DNA of 38,067 bases from Streptococcus suis (GCF_002964575.1 NZ_POQQ01000063.1:1-38067); one strand, 5' to 3'. Shown: positions 23,042 through 33,432, numbered from the stretch's first letter. Notes: a model not told the origin generated them from the letters alone. Program-made: numbers and translations.

Positions 23042-26000
23042 ATGTTTCTAAAATCGATTGAAATGCAGGGCTTTAAGTCCTTTGCGGATAAGACTAAGGT
23101 AGTCTTTGACCGTGGAGTGACGGCCGTAGTGGGACCGAATGGTTCTGGCAAGTCCAATATTACAGAAAGTCTGCGTTGGGCCTTGGGGGAATCTTCTGCC
23201 AAGAGCCTGCGTGGAGGCAAGATGCCTGACGTTATCTTTGCTGGAACAGAGAGTCGGAAACCACTCAATTACGCGTCTGTGGTTGTAACCTTAGATAATA
23301 GTTCTGGTTTTATTGCTCACAAAGAGAAAGAAATCAAGGTAGAACGCCACATTTATCGGTCTGGTGATAGTGAATACCTGATTGATGGGAAAAAAGTTCG
23401 TTTGCGGGATATCCATGATCTTTTCATGGATACTGGCTTGGGTCGTGATTCATTCTCCATTATTTCTCAAGGGCGAGTTGAAGCGATTTTTAATTCCAAG
23501 CCAGAGGAACGCCGTGCTATTTTTGAAGAGGCGGCAGGGGTCTTAAAATACAAGACCCGTAAGAAAGAAACCGAAAGTAAGCTGGAACAGGCTCAAGGTA
23601 ACTTGGACCGGTTGGATGACATCATTTACGAGTTGGACAATCAGGTCAAACCCTTGGAGAAGCAGGCTCAAACAGCCAAGAAATTTTTGGAATTGGATGA
23701 GCAACGCAAGGAACTTTACCTGGATGTTTTGGTTGCTCAATTGACGCTTGGTAAGGAAACATTATCGGAAAAAGAAACCGAACTAGAATCTGTCAAAACT
23801 GAATTGACTAGCTACTACCAACAGCGGTCTGAATTGGAACAGGAAAACCAGACTTTGAAAGAAAAGCGTCATCGTTTATCTGAACAGATGGAACGTGAAC
23901 AAGCTGTTTTGCTAGAACTGACCAAGTTAATCAGTGACCTGGAGCGAAAAATTGAGGTTCATAAACTGGAATCTAGTCAGAATGAATCCAGTCGCCAAGA
24001 GGCTCAAGAGCGTTTGGAAAGTATGCAGTCTAAACGAACTAGCTTAGAGCAACAGATTGGGCAAAGGCAAGAAAAAATTGCTCAGTTGGAGCGTTCTTTG
24101 TCTAGCTTGAAAGACGATATTGCTGCTGTGGATAAGGAAATTTCCTACTTCTCCGAAGATCCGGATCAGGTTTTGGACCATCTCCGTGAGCAGTATGTGG
24201 CGCTTATGCAGGAAGAGGCAGAAGCGTCAAACCGCTTGACTAAGCTTCAGCAGGATATTGCCAATCAAATCAGTCTGTCAGAAAGCAAGTCGGCAGACCT
24301 GGCACGTCTGCAGGCTGAGAAAGAGCTGGCTCAAGAAGAATTGGATAAGAGTCGAGTTGCAGCAGAGAAGGCTGATCAAGTTTTGAAGGACTTGCTGGTA
24401 GCCTATCAGACTAAGAAAGAAGAGCTGGATCAGGCTCAGGCAGCCTATCAGGATGAGCAAAGTAGTCTCTTTGATTTACTGGATTTATTGAAGGGCAAAC
24501 AAGCTCGTCAGTCTAGTTTGGAAGCTATCTTAAAAAATCACTCCAATTTCTACGCGGGTGTTAAGGCTGTCTTGCAGGCTTCGTCTAGTCTAGGTGGCAT
24601 TATCGGGGCAGTCAGTGAGCAACTGACCTTCGATACTCGTTACCAGACAGCCCTGGAAATTGCTCTGGGCGGGGCCAGCCAAAACGTCATTGTTGAAGAC
24701 GAGGCAACTGCCAAACGTGCCATTGCCTTTTTGAAAGAAAAACGGCAAGGGCGGGCAACCTTCTTGCCTTTGACAACCATCAAGCCTCGCCAGCTTTCTG
24801 GTCAGCAAGTTTCGTTACTTGAATCTTCCGACGGCTTTTTGGGGCTGGCTAGTGACTTGGTGACCTACCAACCAAACCTAGATGCGATTTTCCAAAATTT
24901 ACTGAGTACCATTGCGATTTTTGATACCATTGACCATGCCAATCAGGCGGCGCGTGCGACCAGGTTCCAGGTCCGCATGGTGACCATGGATGGAGCTGAA
25001 ATTCGTCCTGGTGGAGCTTTTGCTGGTGGTAGCAATCGGAATAATAGCACGACCTTTATCAAGCCGGAACTGGATGCTCTTTTGGGAGAAATAGCAGAGC
25101 TGTCTAGTCAGTTGCAGGAGCAAGAAAGCTTGGTGGCGACCAAGAAAACAAGCCTAGACAAGATCAGACAAGGTTTGGAAGCCATAAAATCGGAGGGTGA
25201 AGAGGCTAGATTAAGTCAGCAGAGTGCCAGCATTCATCAGGAACAAGCAGAAAATCGTCTGGCCCAAGTGACAGCCCAGTACGACCTGCAAATGAGCCAA
25301 GTCAGTCCAAGCATTTTGACCGAGCTGGAAGAAGAAGCGGCCAAGGAAGAAGTCAATCTTCAAGCTCTGACGGAGAAAAAACAAGCCTTGGACCAGCAAA
25401 TCAATCAGGTGCGTGACAATCGTGACAGTATCCAAGAAAGTTTGCAAGCCTTGCAGGCCCAGAAGGGACAACTGACCTTGGAGCAGGCAGAAGTTTCTAG
25501 TCAGTTGCGCTTTGAACAGACAGACCTTGGTCGATTACAAGAAGAAAAAGCGGCTACAGAAAAGGATATTTCTCTCCTAGAGGATATAATTGACCAGAAG
25601 TTAGTAGCTCTCGAAGACACAAGTATTGACATCCTTGAAGAGCAGTTACAGGCTTCGGTTGACAAGCAAGTACAGACCAATCAAATTCAAATCCGCTTGA
25701 AATTTGAGCTGGAAGATATTGATGGGCAGTTTGAAGACTTGGAAGAAAGGTTGCAACAAGCTCGGACCAAGAATGATGACCTCATTCGCAAACAGGCTAA
25801 GTTGGAAGCGGAATGTGAGCAAGCAGGAGATAGATTACGGACCTTGCTAGGCAATTTGACTGAGCATTTCAAAGTGAGTTTTGAAGAGGCCAGCAGTCGA
25901 GCTAAGGAAGTTGAGAATTTAGCAGTTGCTGAGCAAAGTTTGAAAGACTTGGAACGTTCCATTCGTGCTCTCGGTCCTGTCAACTTGGATGCCATTGAGC

Positions 26001-26575
26001 AGTATGATGAGGTTCATAATCGTCTCACCTTCCTCAATGAGCAACGGACAGACATTTTGTCTGCGCGTGATTTGCTCTTGAACACTATTCATGAGATGGA
26101 TGACGAAGTCAAGGAACGCTTTAAGGTCACTTTTGAAGCCATTCGCGAAAGCTTTAAGCAGACTTTCAGACAGATGTTTGGCGGTGGTTCTGCGGACTTG
26201 ATTTTGACGGAGCAGGATATGTTGACTGCGGGTGTGGAGATTTCTGTTCAGCCTCCGGGTAAGAAAATCCAATCGCTCAACCTCATGTCAGGTGGCGAAA
26301 AGGCCCTCTCGGCCCTCGCTCTGCTATTTTCCATTATCCGCGTCAAGACCATTCCTTTTGTCATCTTGGACGAGGTGGAGGCGGCCTTGGACGAGGCCAA
26401 TGTCAAGCGTTTCGGGGACTATCTCAATCGCTTCGACAAGGACAGTCAGTTTATTGTCGTGACCCACCGAAAAGGGACTATGGCGGCAGCGGATGCTATG
26501 TATGGGGTGACCATGCAGGAATCTGGCGTGTCCAAGATTGTTTCCGTGAAGTTGAAAGATGTGGAGAATTTATAG
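23042..26575 (+). CDS. smc: chromosome segregation ATPase SMC
   Basis: SMC forms the bacterial condensin with ScpA and ScpB and organises the chromosome by DNA loop extrusion. The 1177-residue protein has Walker A at 31-39 (GPNGSGKSN), two long coiled-coil arms rich in Q/E/L heptads, a central hinge (about residues 500-660, with GGASQNVIVEDEATAKRAI and RPGGAFAGGS), the ABC signature LMSGGEKALSALALLFS and Walker B FVILDEVEAALDEAN, all in the family order. It directly follows rnc. The purine-rich end of rnc serves as its ribosome site. Confidence 0.98.
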   Translation: MFLKSIEMQGFKSFADKTKVVFDRGVTAVVGPNGSGKSNITESLRWALGESSAKSLRGGKMPDVIFAGTESRKPLNYASVVVTLDNSSGFIAHKEKEIKVERHIYRSGDSEYLIDGKKVRLRDIHDLFMDTGLGRDSFSIISQGRVEAIFNSKPEERRAIFEEAAGVLKYKTRKKETESKLEQAQGNLDRLDDIIYELDNQVKPLEKQAQTAKKFLELDEQRKELYLDVLVAQLTLGKETLSEKETELESVKTELTSYYQQRSELEQENQTLKEKRHRLSEQMEREQAVLLELTKLISDLERKIEVHKLESSQNESSRQEAQERLESMQSKRTSLEQQIGQRQEKIAQLERSLSSLKDDIAAVDKEISYFSEDPDQVLDHLREQYVALMQEEAEASNRLTKLQQDIANQISLSESKSADLARLQAEKELAQEELDKSRVAAEKADQVLKDLLVAYQTKKEELDQAQAAYQDEQSSLFDLLDLLKGKQARQSSLEAILKNHSNFYAGVKAVLQASSSLGGIIGAVSEQLTFDTRYQTALEIALGGASQNVIVEDEATAKRAIAFLKEKRQGRATFLPLTTIKPRQLSGQQVSLLESSDGFLGLASDLVTYQPNLDAIFQNLLSTIAIFDTIDHANQAARATRFQVRMVTMDGAEIRPGGAFAGGSNRNNSTTFIKPELDALLGEIAELSSQLQEQESLVATKKTSLDKIRQGLEAIKSEGEEARLSQQSASIHQEQAENRLAQVTAQYDLQMSQVSPSILTELEEEAAKEEVNLQALTEKKQALDQQINQVRDNRDSIQESLQALQAQKGQLTLEQAEVSSQLRFEQTDLGRLQEEKAATEKDISLLEDIIDQKLVALEDTSIDILEEQLQASVDKQVQTNQIQIRLKFELEDIDGQFEDLEERLQQARTKNDDLIRKQAKLEAECEQAGDRLRTLLGNLTEHFKVSFEEASSRAKEVENLAVAEQSLKDLERSIRALGPVNLDAIEQYDEVHNRLTFLNEQRTDILSARDLLLNTIHEMDDEVKERFKVTFEAIRESFKQTFRQMFGGGSADLILTEQDMLTAGVEISVQPPGKKIQSLNLMSGGEKALSALALLFSIIRVKTIPFVILDEVEAALDEANVKRFGDYLNRFDKDSQFIVVTHRKGTMAAADAMYGVTMQESGVSKIVSVKLKDVENL

Positions 26576-26632
26576 TCAGGGTGATTTTTGTCTAGATTTT
26601 TTTAGAAATCAGTGGGCAGAAGGCTGGAACCG

Positions 26633-26658
26633 TGCTATAATGAATGTAAACGGTTTAG
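26633..26658 (+). promoter_or_regulatory. rpiA promoter with a possible cre site
   Basis: TGCTATAAT (hexamer 26636-26641) is an extended -10. The palindrome TAAACGGTTTA (26647-26657) within TGTAAACGGTTTAG lies at the expected transcription start and partly matches the CcpA cre consensus, so repression by CcpA is possible. Confidence 0.6.
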
Positions 26659-26674
26659 CTGAAAGGAGCAATTC

Positions 26675-27349
26675 ATGACGAATTTAAAGGAACAGGTTGG
26701 AATTAAGGCGGCGGAGTTTGTGAGGGATGGTATGATTGTTGGCTTGGGAACAGGGTCAACGGCCTACTATTTTGTCCAAGAAATCGGTCGTCGGGTGCAG
26801 GAAGAAGGCTTGCAGATTACTGGTGTAACAACCTCTCATGCCACTGCAGACCATGCAGCTTCTTTAGGAATTCCTTTAAAGAATATAGATGAAGTTGACT
26901 ATGTAGATTTGACAGTTGATGGAGCTGATGAAGTTGACGGAGCCTTCAACGGTATCAAGGGTGGCGGAGCCGCCCTGCTCATGGAGAAGGTGGTTGCGGT
27001 CAACAGCAAGGACAGTATCTGGATTGTGGATGAATCCAAGGTAGTTGATACCCTTGGAGCCTTCAAGTTGCCAGTGGAAGTGGTGCAATATGGTTCTGAA
27101 AATCTCTTCCGTCACTTCGAGAAAAAGGGCTATCGCCCAAGTTTTCGGATGAAGGATGGTCAGAAACATGTGACAGATATGAAGAATTTCATCATTGACC
27201 TTGATTTGCAACGGATTGAAGATAGCTATGCTCTGGCTGACGAACTGGATAAGACAGTCGGTGTCGTGGAACATGGGCTTTTCATAGGCTTGATTTCTAA
27301 GGTCATTGTCGGCACCCCACAAGGACCAAAAATTCTTGAAAAGAAATAA
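26675..27349 (+). CDS. rpiA: ribose-5-phosphate isomerase A
   Basis: RpiA interconverts ribose 5-phosphate and ribulose 5-phosphate in the pentose phosphate pathway. The 224-residue protein shows the phosphate-binding loop [12 protein letters not shown] near the N-terminus, the catalytic DGADEVD and the [14 protein letters not shown] segment, all characteristic. GAAAGGAG precedes the ATG. It opens a same-strand block of nucleoside salvage genes. It is followed by its own terminator and a new promoter before deoB, so the two are related in function but not strictly one transcript. Confidence 0.97.
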   Translation: MTNLKEQVGIKAAEFVRDGMIVGLGTGSTAYYFVQEIGRRVQEEGLQITGVTTSHATADHAASLGIPLKNIDEVDYVDLTVDGADEVDGAFNGIKGGGAALLMEKVVAVNSKDSIWIVDESKVVDTLGAFKLPVEVVQYGSENLFRHFEKKGYRPSFRMKDGQKHVTDMKNFIIDLDLQRIEDSYALADELDKTVGVVEHGLFIGLISKVIVGTPQGPKILEKK

Positions 27350-27353
27350 AGTG

Positions 27354-27401
27354 AAAACGCTTCTCATTTTTATTTAATGGGGAGCGTTTTTATGGTATAA
27401 T
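27354..27401 (+). terminator. rpiA terminator, then extended -10 promoter of deoB
   Basis: AAAACGCT (27354-27361) pairs with AGCGTTTT (27383-27390), with T residues following. Directly after it TGGTATAAT (hexamer 27396-27401) gives a promoter for deoB, about 80 bases before that gene. Confidence 0.7.
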
Positions 27402-27480
27402 GAAAAGACGAACAATGGAACCTGTATATGCAATTCAGAAGTTCACTCGTAAATACAAGTTCTTAGAAAAAGGAGTTCTT

Positions 27481-28692
27481 ATGTCTAAATTTAAACGCAT
27501 TCACCTGGTGGTTATGGATTCTGTCGGAATCGGTGCGGCACCAGATGCAGACAAGTTTTTCAACGCTGGTGTGGCGGACACGGAGTCTGACACCCTCGGT
27601 CACATCTCTGAAAAAGCTGGTTTGGCTGTGCCAAACATGGCAAAAATCGGTCTTGGAAACATTCCTCGTGACACAGCCCTTGCGACTGTTCCTGCTGAAA
27701 GTCATCCAACTGGTTATGTGACCAAGTTGGAAGAAGTGTCACTTGGAAAAGACACCATGACAGGTCACTGGGAAATCATGGGGCTTAATATCACAGAGCC
27801 ATTCGACACTTTCTGGGACGGCTTCCCAGAGGAGATTTTGACAAAAATCGAAGAGTTCTCAGGCCGTAAAATCATCCGCGAGGCGAACAAGCCGTACTCT
27901 GGTACAGCTGTCATTGATGACTTTGGTCCTCGCCAAATGGAAACTGGGGAGTTGATCGTCTATACTTCCGCAGACCCTGTCCTTCAGATTGCAGCCCACG
28001 AAGACATTATTCCACTTGATGAGTTGTATCGTATCTGTGAGTACGCTCGTTCCATCACCCTTGAACGTCCAGCATTGCTCGGTCGTATCATCGCCCGTCC
28101 ATACGTTGGTGAGCCAGGTAATTTCTCACGGACTGCCAACCGTCATGACTATGCCGTGTCACCATTTGAAGCAACTGTTCTCAACAAGCTTGCTGATGCA
28201 GGCGTGCCAACTTATTCTGTCGGCAAAATCAGCGACATTTTCAACGCATCAGGTATTACTAACGACATGGGCCATACCAAGTCAAACATGCATGGGGTAG
28301 ATGTCTTGATTGAAACCTTGCAGTTGGCTGACTTTGAGAAAGGTTTCTCGTTTACCAACTTGGTTGACTTCGACGCTGTTTATGGTCATCGTCGTGACAT
28401 CGAAGGCTACCGCGATTGCTTGCAGGAATTTGATGCCCGTATTCCAGAAATTATTGAGCACATGCGTGAGGATGACCTGCTCTTGATTACGGCTGACCAT
28501 GGAAATGACCCTGCCTATGCAGGTACAGACCATACCCGTGAGTATGTGCCACTCTTGGCTTATAGCAAGTCCTTCACAGGCAGTGGTGTTTTGCCAGTAG
28601 GACATTTTGCGGACATTTCAGCGACTATCGCTGAAAACTTCGGTGTCGAAAAAGCCATGATTGGTGAGAGTTTCTTAGGAGCTCTGGTCTAA
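27481..28692 (+). CDS. deoB: phosphopentomutase
   Basis: DeoB converts (deoxy)ribose 1-phosphate to the 5-phosphate, linking nucleoside phosphorolysis to central metabolism. The 403-residue protein has the alkaline-phosphatase-superfamily metal motifs: [28 protein letters not shown] (with the phosphorylated Thr) and [20 protein letters not shown]. The ATG at 27481 follows AAAGGAG; a longer frame from 27400 would overlap the promoter and is rejected. Its stop overlaps the next start (TAATG). Products feed RpiA upstream, while PunA and DeoD downstream supply its substrates. Confidence 0.98.
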   Translation: MSKFKRIHLVVMDSVGIGAAPDADKFFNAGVADTESDTLGHISEKAGLAVPNMAKIGLGNIPRDTALATVPAESHPTGYVTKLEEVSLGKDTMTGHWEIMGLNITEPFDTFWDGFPEEILTKIEEFSGRKIIREANKPYSGTAVIDDFGPRQMETGELIVYTSADPVLQIAAHEDIIPLDELYRICEYARSITLERPALLGRIIARPYVGEPGNFSRTANRHDYAVSPFEATVLNKLADAGVPTYSVGKISDIFNASGITNDMGHTKSNMHGVDVLIETLQLADFEKGFSFTNLVDFDAVYGHRRDIEGYRDCLQEFDARIPEIIEHMREDDLLLITADHGNDPAYAGTDHTREYVPLLAYSKSFTGSGVLPVGHFADISATIAENFGVEKAMIGESFLGALV

Positions 28693-29048
28693 TGGAACAA
28701 CTGACGGTCTATTACAATCCCGACTGCAGCAAATGTAAGAAATTACAAGTCTTATTGCCCAGTCAAGACATGTACATCAAATGGGTTAATTACCTAGAAA
28801 ATCCACTGACAGCGGAGGAATTGACAGCACTTTTGGAAAAAATGGGCAGTCAGCCCTCTGCAGTCATTCGGTTGACGGAAGAAGAGCGAGCAGGCTTGTC
28901 AGAAGAAGCACTTTTCCAGCGTTTAGTGGCAGAGCTTGCTCTTCTCAACCGTCCCATTATCGAGCGAGAACAGACAGCCTTTCTCTGTCGTCCCCTCGAT
29001 ATCATCAAGGAAAAAATGCCAGAATATGACTGGTCAGCTTATTTGTAA
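28692..29048 (+). CDS. ArsC/Spx-like thioredoxin-fold protein
   Basis: The 118-residue protein has the ArsC-family fold pattern: an N-terminal YYNPDCSKCKKL with C12-x2-C15, then a helix-rich middle and the LNRPIIEREQTAFLCRPLDII segment, where RPI is the family hallmark. It could be a glutaredoxin-dependent arsenate reductase-like enzyme, but the family also holds proteins of unknown role (YffB-like), and no arsenic genes are nearby. The start overlaps the deoB stop by one base, so the two are translationally coupled in a nucleoside operon. Confidence 0.85.
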   Translation: MEQLTVYYNPDCSKCKKLQVLLPSQDMYIKWVNYLENPLTAEELTALLEKMGSQPSAVIRLTEEERAGLSEEALFQRLVAELALLNRPIIEREQTAFLCRPLDIIKEKMPEYDWSAYL

Positions 29049-29059
29049 AGGGAGAAAAT

Positions 29060-29869
29060 ATGAGTTTACTAGCAAAAATCAATGAAACAAAAACGTTCTT
29101 AGAAGAAAAAGGTTTGGTCAAGCCAGAATTTGGTTTGATCTTGGGCTCAGGTTTGGGCGAATTAGCGGAAGAAGTAGAAAATGCAATCGTAATCGATTAT
29201 GCGGACATTCCAAACTGGGGTAAATCAACAGTTGTGGGTCATGCTGGTAAGTTGGTTTACGGTGATTTGGCGGGTCGCAAGGTCTTGGCCCTTCAAGGTC
29301 GTTTCCACTTCTACGAAGGCAATCCTATGGAAGTCGTGACCTTCCCAGTTCGTGTCATGAAAGCCCTTGGTTGTGAAGGCGTGATTGTAACCAATGCCGC
29401 CGGTGGTATCGGCTACGGCCCAGGTACCCTCATGGCTATTACAGACCACATCAACATGACTGGTCAAAATCCATTGATTGGCGAAAACTTGGAAGAATTT
29501 GGTCCACGTTTCCCAGATATGTCAAATGCCTACACCAAAGAATACCGTGAGAAAGCCCATGCCGTTGCGGAAAAATTGGGTATCAAGTTGGACAATGGTG
29601 TCTACCTCGGTGTGACAGGTCCTACCTACGAAACACCTGCAGAAATCTTGGCCTTCAAGACATTGGGTGCCCATGCAGTCGGTATGTCAACCGTGCCAGA
29701 AGTTATCGTGGCAGCTCACTCAGGCATGAAAGTCTTGGGTATTTCTGCCATCACAAACTTTGCGGCTGGTTTCCAATCTGAACTCAACCATGAAGAAGTG
29801 GTAGAAGTAACCGAGCAAATCAAGGGCAACTTCAAAGGTTTGGTCAAAGCTATCTTGGCAGAGTTGTAA
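29060..29869 (+). CDS. punA: purine nucleoside phosphorylase, trimeric type
   Basis: The enzyme splits inosine and guanosine with phosphate into base plus ribose 1-phosphate. The 269-residue protein has the trimeric PNP motifs: LILGSGLGELAE, GHAGKLVYGDLAG, FHFYEGNPMEVVTFPV, TNAAGGIGYGPG, TGPTYETPAEI and VGMSTVPEVIVA, with the catalytic Asn in ITNFAAG. AAAGGGAG precedes the ATG. It lies 11 bases after the ArsC-like gene in the same operon and is complemented by the hexameric-type DeoD downstream. Confidence 0.96.
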   Translation: MSLLAKINETKTFLEEKGLVKPEFGLILGSGLGELAEEVENAIVIDYADIPNWGKSTVVGHAGKLVYGDLAGRKVLALQGRFHFYEGNPMEVVTFPVRVMKALGCEGVIVTNAAGGIGYGPGTLMAITDHINMTGQNPLIGENLEEFGPRFPDMSNAYTKEYREKAHAVAEKLGIKLDNGVYLGVTGPTYETPAEILAFKTLGAHAVGMSTVPEVIVAAHSGMKVLGISAITNFAAGFQSELNHEEVVEVTEQIKGNFKGLVKAILAEL

Positions 29870-29894
29870 GATGGTTTAGAGGAGTGTGTACATT

Positions 29895-30056
29895 ATGAAG
29901 CCTTTTAATCCAGATAAATGGATACTAATCGTTATTCTTTTGATGGCGATAGTAGCTGTCGCCTACCTCTTTTTCAAACCTGTCCACAGCATCCCTTATA
30001 TCGCTATTACTACCTTACTCTTCATCTTGCTTCAAAGAAAAAATAAGAAAAAATAA
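29895..30056 (+). CDS. 53-residue membrane protein in the nucleoside operon
   Basis: ATG at 29895 follows GAGGAG and encodes MKPFNPDKWILIVILLMAIV and a further 33 residues. Two hydrophobic segments (about 9-27 and 34-46) are joined by a short loop (FFKPVHSIP), with a basic tail QRKNKKK. It is probably a two-span membrane protein. It fits between punA and deoD, 25 and 21 bases apart, so it belongs to the operon. No known family is recognised. Confidence 0.65.
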   Translation: MKPFNPDKWILIVILLMAIVAVAYLFFKPVHSIPYIAITTLLFILLQRKNKKK

Positions 30057-30077
30057 TTGAGAAAAGGAAAGCTCTAT

Positions 30078-30791
30078 ATGTCAATTCATATTTCCGCAAA
30101 ACCAGGCGAAATCGCTGATAAGATTTTGCTTCCTGGTGATCCACTTCGTGCTAAATTTATCGCTGAAAATTTCCTAGAAGACGCAGTTTGTTTCAACGAA
30201 GTCCGCAATATGTTCGGCTACACAGGTACCTACAAAGGTCATCGTGTCTCTGTGATGGGAACTGGTATGGGAATGCCATCTATCTCTATTTACGCCCATG
30301 AGCTCATCAATGATTATGGTGTGAAAAAACTCATCCGTGTGGGAACTGCTGGTTCTTTAAACAAGGATGTTCATGTTCGTGAATTGGTTTTGGCTCAGGC
30401 AGCAGCGACCAACTCTCGTATGATCAATATTGATTGGCCAGAATATGACTTGCCACAGATTGCTAGCTTTAATCTCTTGGATAAGGCCTATCATATTGCT
30501 AAAGAGCTTAATATCACTACTCACGTGGGCAATGTCCTGTCTTCAGACAGTTTCTACTCACCAAAACTTTTCAGTCGTAACTTAGAGTTGGGTCAAATCG
30601 GTGTCAAGGCAGTTGAGATGGAAGCCGCAGCTCTTTACTATTTGGGGGCTAAATTCGGTGTCGAAACACTTGCAATCATGACCATTTCGGATAGCTTGGT
30701 CAACCCAGAAGAAGACACGACAGCTGAAGAGCGTCAAAATACCTTCACAGACATGATGAAGGTCGGTTTGGAAACTCTGATTGCTGAATAA
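30078..30791 (+). CDS. deoD: purine nucleoside phosphorylase, DeoD (hexameric) type
   Basis: DeoD phosphorolyses purine (deoxy)nucleosides including adenosine. The 237-residue protein has the hexameric-type motifs: [67 protein letters not shown] and the catalytic Asp in ISDSLV. The ATG at 30078 fits AAAAGGAAAG; an upstream frame is rejected. Together with punA it covers different purine nucleosides, and deoB uses the sugar phosphate produced. A terminator follows directly. Confidence 0.97.
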   Translation: MSIHISAKPGEIADKILLPGDPLRAKFIAENFLEDAVCFNEVRNMFGYTGTYKGHRVSVMGTGMGMPSISIYAHELINDYGVKKLIRVGTAGSLNKDVHVRELVLAQAAATNSRMINIDWPEYDLPQIASFNLLDKAYHIAKELNITTHVGNVLSSDSFYSPKLFSRNLELGQIGVKAVEMEAAALYYLGAKFGVETLAIMTISDSLVNPEEDTTAEERQNTFTDMMKVGLETLIAE

Positions 30792-30794
30792 TAT

Positions 30795-30840
30795 AAAAGG
30801 CGAACTATATACAGTTTTGTATTATAGCTTGCCTTTTTTT
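30795..30840 (+). terminator. terminator of the deoB-deoD operon
   Basis: AAAAGGC (30795-30801) pairs with GCCTTTT (30831-30837), with an inner CTATA/TATAG stem, followed by T residues. Its 3' arm overlaps the -35 of the glgP promoter. Confidence 0.85.
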
Positions 30841-30899
30841 GTTAAATAGGGTATAATTATCGTATAGAAAACGTTTACAAAAAAATAAGAAACGTTTCT
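30829..30899 (+). promoter_or_regulatory. glgP promoter with two CcpA (cre) sites
   Basis: The -35 TTGCCT (30829-30834) and -10 TATAAT (30852-30857) are 17 bases apart. The first cre, AGAAAACGTTTACA (30866-30879), matches 13 of 14 positions of TGWAARCGYTWNCW. The second contains the perfect palindrome AGAAACGTTTCT (30888-30899). Both lie downstream of the -10, where CcpA-HPr(Ser-P) would block transcription when glucose is plentiful. Confidence 0.88.
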
Positions 30900-30936
30900 G
30901 AATGATTACATTAACATATACAAAAGGAGATAAGCA

Positions 30937-33204
30937 GTGATTAATTTACAAAATTTTGTCCAATCTATGTATGCCAAGCGCATCGAGGACTGTTCTGACC
31001 ATGAACTTTATTATGCTTTGCTTGCATTTACTAAGCAACAGAGCGAAGCTAAGTACACCAACGAGCAGAAGAAGAAAGTCTACTACATTTCTGCAGAATT
31101 CTTGATTGGTAAACTCTTGTCTAACAACTTGATCAACTTGGGTGTTTATGATGAGGTGAAGAGCCAGCTTGCAGCTGCAGGTAAGGACTTGATTGCTATC
31201 GAAGATGTGGAGATGGAGCCATCTCTTGGTAACGGTGGTTTGGGTCGTTTGGCTGCTTGCTTCCTTGATTCCATTGCTAGTCTCGGTCTCAACGGAGATG
31301 GTGTGGGTCTTAATTACCACTTCGGACTCTTCCGTCAGTTGTTCGAATACCATCAGCAATCTGCAGTGCCAAATGAATGGATTACACCCCGTTCTTGGTT
31401 GACAGAATCCCCAATTTCTTACCAAGTGCCATTTGCTAACTTTACCTTGACGTCTAAGTTGTACGATATTGATGTGCCAGGTTATAAGACGGAGCGGAAG
31501 AACCGTTTGCGTTTGTTTGACCTTGGTTCAGTTGATGACAATATTATCTACGATGGCATTGAGTTTGACAAGGAAGACATTTTCCGTAACTTGACCCTCT
31601 TCCTTTATCCAGATGATTCGACAGATGAGGGTAAAGTTCTCCGTATCTTCCAGCAATATTTCATGGTATCCAACGCGGCTCAACTCTTGATTGATGAAGC
31701 GGTTGCCAAAGGTTCAAATCTTCATGACTTGCCTGATTACGCTGTGGTTCAAATCAATGATACCCACCCATCCCTTGTCATTCCAGAATTGATTCGTCTT
31801 TTGGAACTTCGTGGCATTTCCTTCGATGAGGCAATCGAAATTGTTAAGAAAATGACTGCCTATACCAACCATACAATCTTGTCTGAAGCCCTTGAAAAAT
31901 GGCCACTTGACTTCTTGAACCATGTGGTGCCTCACTTAGTACCATTTATCGAGGAGTTGGACCGCCGTGCAAAAGAAGTGAAAAATGATCCAGCGGTTAA
32001 TATCATCGATGAGCATGGTCGTGTCCACATGGCCCACATGGATATTCACTACGGCTACTCTATCAACGGTGTAGCAGCCCTTCATACTGAGATTTTGAAG
32101 ACATCTGAGTTGAAAGCCTTCTACGAGCTTTACCCAGAGAAATTTAACAACAAGACTAACGGTATCACCTTCCGCCGTTGGCTCTTGCATGCTAACCCAA
32201 GATTGGCTAGCTATCTTGATGGCCTACTTGGTCATGGCTACCACCATGATGCCAGCGAGTTGGAAAAACTATTGGACCACAAAGACAGCAAAGAATTGAA
32301 GAAATGGTTGGAAGAAACCAAGCAGCACAACAAGCGTAAGTTGCAACGCCATATTGCTAAGACGCAAGGTGTGGAGGTCAATCCAGAGTCTATCTTTGAC
32401 GTGCAAATCAAGCGTATGCACGAGTACAAGCGTCAACAGATGAATGTTCTCTATGTTATCCACAAGTATTTGGATATCAAGGCAGGCAATATCCCAACTC
32501 GTCCATTGACAGTCTTCTTTGGAGGAAAAGCTGCTCCTGCCTATACAACTGCTCAGGACATCATTCACTTGATTTTGGTCTTGTCACAGGTTATCAAAAA
32601 TGACCCAGAAGTGGCACCACACTTGCAGTTGGTTATGATTGAAAACTACAACGTAACGGAAGCCAGCTTCATCATTCCAGCGGCAGATATTTCAGAGCAG
32701 ATTTCTCTTGCATCTAAAGAAGCATCTGGTACTGGTAACATGAAATTCATGCTCAACGGTGCCTTGACTATCGGTACAGATGATGGTGCCAACGTGGAAA
32801 TTCATGAATTGGTCGGCGATGAAAATATCTACATTTTCGGTCAAGATAGCCAAACTGTTATTGACCACTATGTCAATGGTAGCTACCATCCTTATGCCTT
32901 CTACGAGCGCGAAGCTATCCGTCCATTGATTGATTTCATCACTTCTGACACTATTCGTCAGGCTGGTGGTATCGATGAACGCCTATGGCGTTTGCAGGAC
33001 AACCTCAAGCACAATGACCACTTCATGACCTTGCTAGACTTGGAAGACTACATTGCAACTAAGGAAAGAATGTTGGCAGACTATGAAGACCGCGACAGCT
33101 GGTTGGATAAGGTTATCGTCAACATTGCTAAAGCAGGATTCTTCTCATCAGACCGTACTATTCAACAGTACAACGAAGATATATGGCATTTGGAAGCTAA
33201 GTAA
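30937..33204 (+). CDS. glgP: glycogen/maltodextrin phosphorylase
   Basis: The enzyme releases glucose 1-phosphate from alpha-glucan or maltodextrin ends, using pyridoxal phosphate. The 755-residue protein has the family core: the N-terminal [39 protein letters not shown], and the PLP lysine in [16 protein letters not shown] with [12 protein letters not shown] after it. It starts with GTG behind AAAAGGAGA. In streptococci this enzyme often acts on maltodextrin and is called malP, with malQ upstream; no malQ is present here. A BOX-like repeat and a terminator follow. Confidence 0.95.
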   Translation: MINLQNFVQSMYAKRIEDCSDHELYYALLAFTKQQSEAKYTNEQKKKVYYISAEFLIGKLLSNNLINLGVYDEVKSQLAAAGKDLIAIEDVEMEPSLGNGGLGRLAACFLDSIASLGLNGDGVGLNYHFGLFRQLFEYHQQSAVPNEWITPRSWLTESPISYQVPFANFTLTSKLYDIDVPGYKTERKNRLRLFDLGSVDDNIIYDGIEFDKEDIFRNLTLFLYPDDSTDEGKVLRIFQQYFMVSNAAQLLIDEAVAKGSNLHDLPDYAVVQINDTHPSLVIPELIRLLELRGISFDEAIEIVKKMTAYTNHTILSEALEKWPLDFLNHVVPHLVPFIEELDRRAKEVKNDPAVNIIDEHGRVHMAHMDIHYGYSINGVAALHTEILKTSELKAFYELYPEKFNNKTNGITFRRWLLHANPRLASYLDGLLGHGYHHDASELEKLLDHKDSKELKKWLEETKQHNKRKLQRHIAKTQGVEVNPESIFDVQIKRMHEYKRQQMNVLYVIHKYLDIKAGNIPTRPLTVFFGGKAAPAYTTAQDIIHLILVLSQVIKNDPEVAPHLQLVMIENYNVTEASFIIPAADISEQISLASKEASGTGNMKFMLNGALTIGTDDGANVEIHELVGDENIYIFGQDSQTVIDHYVNGSYHPYAFYEREAIRPLIDFITSDTIRQAGGIDERLWRLQDNLKHNDHFMTLLDLEDYIATKERMLADYEDRDSWLDKVIVNIAKAGFFSSDRTIQQYNEDIWHLEAK

Positions 33205-33207
33205 ACT

Positions 33208-33312
33208 AATACTCTTCGAAAATCAAAATTATCCGTTGTCAAGAGCCTAGATGAACTTCAGTTCTATCGTCGGCTTCGTTTCCTAGGCTACTTTTGATTT
33301 TCATTGAGTATA
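33208..33312 (-). repeat. short BOX-like repeat after glgP
   Basis: It begins AATACTCTTCGAAAATCAAA and ends TTTTGATTTTCATTGAGTAT, the same terminal sequences as the repeat at 21017-21180, and shares the inner GATGAACTTCAGTTCTATC. It lacks the larger CTCCAACAGTCT-type hairpin and is about 105 bases long, with an inner GCCTAG/CTAGGC stem. It lies in the 3' region of glgP, before that gene's terminator. Confidence 0.85.
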
Positions 33313-33321
33313 AATAAACTA

Positions 33322-33348
33322 AAAATGACCTTGCGGGGTCATTTTTTC
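33322..33348 (+). terminator. terminator after glgP and the BOX-like repeat
   Basis: AAAATGACC (33322-33330) pairs with GGTCATTTT (33337-33345), followed by further T residues. Confidence 0.88.
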
Positions 33349-33417
33349 TGTGTTCTGTCAGAGGTATTTCAGTTTAATAAGAAGGGAGGGCTGTAGAAAA
33401 TAATTTTAGGGACAGTA

Positions 33418-33426
33418 TGCTATAAT
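33418..33426 (+). promoter_or_regulatory. extended -10 promoter of hemW, giving a leaderless mRNA
   Basis: TGCTATAAT (hexamer 33421-33426) lies six bases before the hemW ATG, so transcription should start at the A of the ATG. No ribosome site fits between them. The arrangement is the same as for the O-methyltransferase gene at 414. Confidence 0.72.
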
Positions 33427-33432
33427 AGTCCT

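Noticed and set aside
27400..27480. Upstream extension of deoB from 27400
   Set aside because: The extension overlaps the -10 element; AAAGGAG sits ahead of the ATG at 27481, which gives the standard 403 residues.
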